From JBEKYD01 sp049509915 (GTDB taxonomy: Bacteria; Acidobacteriota; Terriglobia; Bryobacterales; Bryobacteraceae): a stretch of 7,986 bases of DNA. The DNA lies in assembly GCA_049509915.1 (NCBI GenBank), contig JBEKZL010000309.1, positions 1 to 7,986 on the forward strand. The letters run 5' to 3'. Under the pieces are notes generated by a model, which searched no databases, was not told where the DNA came from, and saw only the letters and a program-made list of their open reading frames with translations. The translations under genes were made by a program, and so were the position numbers. Shown in pieces: positions 6,126-7,986 of this stretch. Each line of letters starts with the position of its first letter. The first letter of the stretch is position 1.

Positions 6126-6350
6126 ATGCCGATCCTCGACGACATCCTGCAGCACCGGGGCTTGGGACGTGAGTACAAACGCGGCCGGCTCGAAGGCGAG
6201 CTCAAAATCATCCGCATGCAAATCGAAAGGCGTTTTGGTCCGTTGCCCGATTGGGCAGAACAATCTCTCCGCAACATGACAGTCGACCAATTAGAGAACC
6301 TCGCCGACCGCCTTTTTGAGGCCCAAAGTCTGGAGCTACTCCTGCAATAG
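6126..6350 (+). CDS. Small DUF4351-domain protein
   Basis: A 74-residue protein, short but with a clear start: TGGAGG at 6115-6120, five bases before the ATG at 6126. The C-terminal 50 residues (IIRMQIERRFGPLPDWAE, then LENLADRLFEAQSLELLL) match the DUF4351 helical domain, which I know mainly as the tail of Rpn-type (PD-(D/E)XK transposase/nuclease-like) proteins. Here it stands alone behind a short leader (MPILDDILQHRGLGREYKRG) that also occurs at the junction before this domain in larger proteins, as far as I recall. It could be a natural stand-alone small protein or the re-expressed tail of a lost Rpn nuclease; the good ribosome site favours expression. An AT-rich TAAAATATAG at 6101-6110 could be its -10 region, but no good -35 is visible. 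Confidence 0.7.
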   Translation: MPILDDILQHRGLGREYKRGRLEGELKIIRMQIERRFGPLPDWAEQSLRNMTVDQLENLADRLFEAQSLELLLQ

Positions 6351-6553
6351 CAGCGATGCTGCGGAACATCGGCGCCGGGCAATTATTCTCGGAATTCTTG
6401 AAGCAGAATTTAGGTCGGCCGACACGACCGACTGGTTTGGTCCTCAACAGTCCTTCCGGTACTGGAGGGGGAGAAATTCTCAACATCGCCGGCAGTCGGG
6501 GTTCTGCCCTTTGGAGTGTAGGCGGACGCGGCTGACAGCCCGACTACACGATA

Positions 6554-7600
6554 ATGGAAGATCGCCCCCATGGAGCCGCTCGCACCCGACAGCTACGCAC
6601 AATTCCTCGCAGGCTGAAGAGCCGCATAAAGGCGGCGCAGCTACGCGCCTCGGTTGCTGTCAACCGCGAACTGGTCCTGCTGTATTGGCAGATTGGCCGC
6701 GACATCCTCGAAAGGCAGCAAAGGGAAAGTTGGGGGGCCAAGGTCGTCGATCGGCTGGCTGCAGACCTGAAGCGCGAGTTTCCCGACATGAAAGGCTTTT
6801 CGGTCCGCAATCTCAAGTATATGCGCCGCTTGGCCGAGGCCTGGAATGAGGATGAATTTGTGCAGCAGGTTGCTGCACAATTGCCTTGGTTCCACAACTG
6901 CGTCCTGCTCGACAAGGTCGCAGACCCTGACGAACGTATCTGGTACGCACGGGCCGCTATCCATCATGGCTGGAGCCGGGCGGTTTTGGTCCACCAGATC
7001 GAAAGCGATCTTCGACGGCGCCAGGGAAAAGCCATCACGAATTTCGATCGCGCGCTCCCGCCTCCCCAGTCCGACCTGGCGCAGGAAGTCACCAAAGACC
7101 CCTACCATTTCGACTTTCTGATGCTCGGCGAAGAGGCACACGAGCGCGATCTGGAGCGTGGTTTGCTGGAGCATCTCCGAAAGTTCCTGCTTGAGCTGGG
7201 GGTCGGATTCGCCTTCGTGGGCAGCCAGTATCCGTTGACGGTCGGAGGCGAGGAGTTTCGCATCGATCTGCTCTTTTATCACCTCCGGTTGCGTTGTTAC
7301 GTCGTCATAGATTTGAAGACCGTTCCCTTCCAGCCCGAGTTCGCCGGCAAAATGAATTTCTACCTGTCGGCCGTCAACAACCTGTTGAGTCATTCTGATG
7401 ATCAGCCCAGCATTGGCCTGATCCTCTGCAAAACCAAGAACCAGGTAATCGCCGAATACGCTCTCGAGGACTACACCAAGCCGATCGGCATTTCCGAATA
7501 CCGATTGGCGGAAAGCCTCCCTGACAAATTGCAGGGTAGCCTACCGACTATTGAAGAGTTGGAAAGCGAGCTGGGTTCGGCTACGGAGGAGGAAGTCTGA
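6554..7600 (+). CDS. DUF1016 / YhcG-type PDDEXK nuclease domain protein
   Basis: The frame of 348 codons covers a full YhcG-type protein. The N-terminal DUF1016 helical region runs from about residue 22 to 165 (AVNRELVLLYWQIGRDI, RLAADLKREFPDMKGFS, NLKYMRRLAEAW, QLPWFHNCVLLDK). The C-terminal restriction-endonuclease-like fold (about 185-335) holds D238 in RIDLLFYH and D253-x-K255 in VVIDLK, the likely metal-binding residues. GKMNFYLSAVNN and DYTKPIGISEY are strongly conserved in the family. Family members occur in accessory and restriction-modification-linked loci; the substrate is not established. The N-terminus is odd. The family-like start MEPLAPDSYAQFLAG begins at an ATG at 6570 with GGAAG nine bases upstream, but runs into TGA at 6615. 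One missing C near 6613 (GGC CTG AAG) explains this. The open frame can instead begin at the ATG at 6554, which has no ribosome site. Confidence 0.85.
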   Translation: MEDRPHGAARTRQLRTIPRRLKSRIKAAQLRASVAVNRELVLLYWQIGRDILERQQRESWGAKVVDRLAADLKREFPDMKGFSVRNLKYMRRLAEAWNEDEFVQQVAAQLPWFHNCVLLDKVADPDERIWYARAAIHHGWSRAVLVHQIESDLRRRQGKAITNFDRALPPPQSDLAQEVTKDPYHFDFLMLGEEAHERDLERGLLEHLRKFLLELGVGFAFVGSQYPLTVGGEEFRIDLLFYHLRLRCYVVIDLKTVPFQPEFAGKMNFYLSAVNNLLSHSDDQPSIGLILCKTKNQVIAEYALEDYTKPIGISEYRLAESLPDKLQGSLPTIEELESELGSATEEEV

Positions 7601-7872
7601 CACGCTTCTCTCGTTGGAACAGCGGCCCAGGTCTTCACGGGCCGGACCGCCCAACGATGGCACTCGGATCGCTGAAGATCCCTGCCCGGATCTCGGTTTG
7701 ATCTTCCGGAACACTTCCGGCAGCGAAATGGAACTCGACAAACTCAACCTGGCTAACCAGTGCATCCGCGCTGCAGCCCACCAAGCTGTGGCTGCGCACC
7801 GGCTGTCGGCGCCGGTGCTCGAACAATTCCTTCGCACTGGGGACGAGAAGTGGGACGGGGCAGGTCTCCGCA
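7601..7872 (+). other. Unassigned stretch between nuclease gene and IS256-type element
   Basis: I recognise no gene here. One plus-strand frame stays open throughout and contains ELDKLNLANQCIRAAAHQAV followed by LSAPVLEQFLRTGDEKW from an ATG at 7728. It has a somewhat protein-like amphipathic composition but no good ribosome site. The minus strand is also open across 7635-7979. In GC-rich DNA neither fact proves coding. The left end of the IS256-type element must lie somewhere in the last part. Confidence 0.3.
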
Positions 7873-7986
7873 ATGCTAAAAGGAGAACGTACGGAAGACA
7901 TCAAACCCGATCTCGTAGACGAGCTACTGAAGGGGTACGAGAAACCGGAAGACATCATTGGCGAAAACGGGCTGCTCAAGCGGCTG
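7873..7986 (+). CDS. IS256-type transposase, N-terminal part (runs off window)
   Basis: The last 38 codons encode MLKGERTEDIKPDLVDELLK followed by GYEKPEDIIGENGLLKRL. The D-L-V-D-E-L-L and P-E-D-I-x-G-x-x-G-L-L-K-x-L pattern is the conserved opening of IS256 (mutator) family transposases; the catalytic DDE domain would follow outside the window. The start is uncertain. The ATG at 7873 has no ribosome site, whereas AGGAG at 7881-7885 lies five bases before an in-frame ACG at 7891. That ACG may be a mutated ATG giving a protein that begins (M)EDIKPDL. The frame is intact as far as seen. Confidence 0.72.
   Translation, partial: MLKGERTEDIKPDLVDELLKGYEKPEDIIGENGLLKRL

Noticed and set aside
6414..6423. 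Perfect palindrome GTCGGCCGAC as an operator
   Set aside because: Ten bases in GC-rich DNA are expected by chance, and no promoter elements surround it.
6356..6535. Small plus-strand frame beginning MLRNIGAGQLFSEFLKQNLG between the DUF4351 gene and the nuclease
   Set aside because: Sixty codons including the stop, with no ribosome site and no recognisable family. The reverse strand is equally open. It may be a gene remnant, but I cannot support it.

Overview
The window is GC-rich DNA that looks like a soil Acidobacterium of the Solibacter type. That guess rests on recalled protein families (NHL-repeat proteins, DUF6431, DUF4351 and several transposase families), not on a search. It is a mosaic: four or five gene bodies look usable, and between them lie fragments of mobile elements and accessory genes.

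Left part (1-2400). A transposase tail (1-264, one frameshift) abuts a two-gene minus-strand operon. An aldo/keto reductase (TTG start at 2132) is followed after 42 bases by a short-chain dehydrogenase (start 1058). Both have complete catalytic residues and together suggest oxidation of a sugar or polyol. Just upstream of the reductase is the 3' end of a group II intron: domains V and VI and the last residues of its reverse transcriptase, all on the minus strand. An ATG inside domain VI extends the reductase frame upstream and is very probably not its start.

Middle (2384-4470). A sequence resembling an insertion-sequence end cuts off the reverse transcriptase and leads into a broken DUF6431-like gene. 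Next comes a heavily frameshifted IS110-family transposase (minus strand) with a structured 5' non-coding region that could be a bridge RNA. That region ends just before a second, intact dehydrogenase (3752-4468), which has a -10-like box placed for leaderless transcription.

Right part (4470-7986). A DUF4276 remnant (minus) joins an NHL-repeat remnant, which joins the N-terminal part of a tyrosine recombinase. Then come a small DUF4351 protein, a DUF1016/YhcG-type PD-(D/E)XK nuclease whose natural N-terminus appears to have shifted out of frame, about 270 bases I cannot assign, and the start of an IS256-type transposase running off the window.

I see no convincing new multi-gene system. The most useful leads are the candidate IS110 bridge RNA, the group II intron remnant that misplaces a gene start, and the single-base indels that recur across otherwise recognisable genes, which may be real decay or assembly error.
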